64,000 nt of DNA from Prevotella sp. Its GTDB lineage: Bacteria; Bacteroidota; Bacteroidia; Bacteroidales; Bacteroidaceae. Each line of letters starts with the position of its first letter. Position 1 is the stretch's first letter. This document shows, in pieces, positions 62,692 through 64,000 of this stretch. The notes beneath the pieces were generated by a model. The model ran no database searches, was not told the origin of the DNA, and saw only the letters and a list, made by a program, of their open reading frames with translations. The stretch spans positions 38,151 to 102,150 of the forward strand of contig JAEEVA010000006.1 in the NCBI GenBank assembly GCA_016286995.1, in the 5' to 3' direction. The position numbers were made by a program, and so were the translations under genes.

Positions 62692-63486
62692 CTATCCCTT
62701 CAGTTTGCCGGTCTTCAGTTCCTGTGCCAGCTCCTCCGACAGCAAGCCGCAGAGTTCGGCCAACCGTTCGAAGCCGTCCATCGACTGTTTGTCCTCCATT
62801 CTTACGCGAAACACCTTGCGGTCCCACTTTTCGAAAGGCTCATCACCCAGATAACCTTTGTTGTAACGGCGCACCTCACCAGCCACACAGGGGTACGGTG
62901 CGTCTGGAAACCACAGGTTCATCTGCTCTGCAAACTTTGAAATCTTATTCATTCCACTTTCAAAGAGGTTCATATCGCGCAACACGCGATACAGGGCAAA
63001 CCACTCGTAATTGGCATTCAGTCGGGGCAGGAACGACTGAGAAATCCAGCAGAACAGGGCTTCAATGTTCAGTGGCTTGCCGTCAACGAACTTCTTGAAC
63101 ACCAGATTCTCGTGCTCTTCTTCAGCGGTAGCCTCTACCACTTCTTCATGGTCGCCCTCTATCATAACCTGTGACTGAGCCGGTGATGCTACTGGCGTGT
63201 TGAAAAAGGAATTGACATAATCTATGTGCGTAACGTTCACCACCTTCGACTCTTCCAACTTGGCAATCGTATTCTTCAATTGTAGAATCTTCTTGTCCCG
63301 TTCGGCAATGATATGCTGCATCGACCTGTCCATCGCTATTACGATCGAGGTTTTATCCTCTTTTATCCTCGAAGCGCCAGCGGTTATCAGCTTCCATGTT
63401 CGCCAAGCACAGTCCCAGCAGATGGCCCAGCCTGCTAACATGTAAAATTCCATATAATATGGGAATGACGGTATAAAATTGTTCAT
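62692..63486 (-). CDS. Hypothetical membrane-anchored coiled-coil protein
   Basis: A 264-residue protein. The N-terminal 40 residues are hydrophobic and aromatic (FPYYMEFYMLAGWAICWDCAW), probably one membrane segment. A coiled coil follows (about 45-80, AERDKKILQLKNTIAKLEESK), then an acidic stretch (GDHEEVVEATAEEEHENL). The C-terminal globular part (about 125-264) has LFCWISQSFLPRLNANYEWFALYRVLRDMNLF, which looks like the helical domain of small Bacteroidales accessory-region proteins. A TATATTTG -7 element lies at 63576-63583. Function unknown. Confidence 0.6.
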   Translation of the reverse strand: MNNFIPSFPYYMEFYMLAGWAICWDCAWRTWKLITAGASRIKEDKTSIVIAMDRSMQHIIAERDKKILQLKNTIAKLEESKVVNVTHIDYVNSFFNTPVASPAQSQVMIEGDHEEVVEATAEEEHENLVFKKFVDGKPLNIEALFCWISQSFLPRLNANYEWFALYRVLRDMNLFESGMNKISKFAEQMNLWFPDAPYPCVAGEVRRYNKGYLGDEPFEKWDRKVFRVRMEDKQSMDGFERLAELCGLLSEELAQELKTGKLKG

Positions 63487-63575
63487 GATGTTGATCTCCT
63501 ATATCATTTAGTTTAACAATGTGTTGATTATCTCTAAAAAATGAAAAAACGGTATTAATTGACGGGATGCTGCAA

Positions 63576-63583
63576 ATATATGA
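63576..63583 (-). promoter_or_regulatory. Promoter -7 element of the gene at 62692
   Basis: Minus strand TATATTTG followed by CAGC, about 90 bases upstream of the start codon. Confidence 0.45.
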
Positions 63584-63683
63584 CAATTGCGCGCTTGTTG
63601 TATCATTTTTTAGTTAATTATTCTAAATTGCCTCGTTTTTTGACATCAACAAGCGTGTCGGTAAGTCAAATTATGGGGAATGA

Positions 63684-63800
63684 TGCGTCAAAGTGAGTGC
63701 GACGGTGCGTCAAAGTGAGTGCGACGGTGCGTCAAACCAAATGCGCGAAAGGTATTGGCGAGCCTATTTTGACGCACCGTCGCACTCATTTTGACGCACC
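63684..63800. repeat. Tandem 22-base repeats forming a 33-bp inverted repeat
   Basis: The unit TGCGTCAAAGTGAGTGCGACGG is repeated at 63684 and 63706, with a partial third at 63728. A reverse-complement block at 63768-63800 pairs with 63704-63736 over 33 bases with one G-T position, leaving a 31-base loop. No gene is seen from 63487 to 63929. Confidence 0.9.
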
Positions 63801-63865
63801 AGTGAGCCTGTCGAAACTCAATAATCCATTAATCCCCGAATACCACAAGCCCTATTAACTCTTTC

Positions 63866-63905
63866 AAGGGAATTGCACCGCCAGCAGTGCAATTCCCTTA
63901 TTTTA
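63866..63905 (+). terminator. Strong terminator hairpin
   Basis: A 13-bp perfect stem (AAGGGAATTGCAC at 63866-63878 with GTGCAATTCCCTT at 63887-63899), then ATTTTAG. No plus-strand gene ends just before it, so it may end an untranslated RNA or act for a gene beyond the window. Confidence 0.7.
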
Positions 63906-63929
63906 GCGTCACAAACAACAAAATCCCCC

Positions 63930-64000
63930 ATGAACCGTCAAGGTGATATTGTACATGCGAGAAAAAAACAGCATCTTCACCACAACACTTACACTGACCC
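63930..64000 (+). CDS. Possible start of a gene cut by the window edge
   Basis: An open frame from ATG at 63930 (MNRQGDIVHARKKQHLHHN) runs to the edge. There is no promoter match close upstream and only 23 codons are visible, so this is tentative. Confidence 0.2.
   Translation, partial: MNRQGDIVHARKKQHLHHNTYTD

Overview
The window looks like a chromosomal segment of a gut- or rumen-type Bacteroidales, most likely a Prevotella relative. The evidence is a complete SusC/SusD/SusE/SusF starch locus, the family's own promoter signature (TTTG, 19-21 bases, TAnnTTTG) in front of many genes, paired Bacteroidetes-type HU proteins, secreted proteins ending in a YNLNGQRV...GLYIVNGKK tail, and a large type VI-B Cas13b. 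No rRNA or tRNA gene was seen.

Layout. 0-10 kb (minus strand): start of an iron-dependent alcohol dehydrogenase, then an envelope and housekeeping run: LD-carboxypeptidase, two LTA-synthase-like membrane phosphotransferases, an MsbA-type exporter, MiaB, RadC, a family 2 glycosyltransferase and EF-P. 10.8-15.8 kb (plus): L34, a PASTA protein, RluD, D-Ala-D-Ala ligase, an acyltransferase and a lipoprotein. 15.9-22 kb: a PemK/MazF-like toxin-antitoxin pair bracketed by duplicated hairpin and promoter sequences, a structured ~350-base leader, and two secreted-protein/small-acidic-peptide cassettes. 22.5-38.5 kb: a starch locus. MFS transporter, GH77, GH97 and a DUF4380-like protein lie on the minus strand, with a LacI-type regulator beside a perfect 14-bp operator and a divergent susCDEF-like operon. 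38.7-51.1 kb: two DUF4230-like proteins, an aldehyde dehydrogenase, three consecutive dCache sensor proteins (one full histidine kinase, one with a dead phosphoacceptor site, one bare sensor), an outer-membrane-like protein, and a pair of CbxX/CfxQ-type AAA+ ATPases.

51-59.3 kb is the defence island: hicA, remnant of a hicB end, an eight-repeat CRISPR array, a reverse-transcriptase relic, a 1380-residue Cas13b with both HEPN motifs, two more hicA genes, and hicB. All three hicA promoters carry the same 14-bp palindrome just after the -7 element. The cas13b promoter is back to back with one of them. Similar hicB-tail plus terminator sequences lie at both edges. This ties an RNA-guided RNase to RNase toxins, which is the most interesting system in the window.

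59.3-64 kb holds small accessory genes (WG-repeat protein, two HU-like proteins, unknowns) and a large 33-bp-stem inverted repeat. A second theme across the window is that AT-rich intergenic micro-repeats also occur in frame inside many genes.
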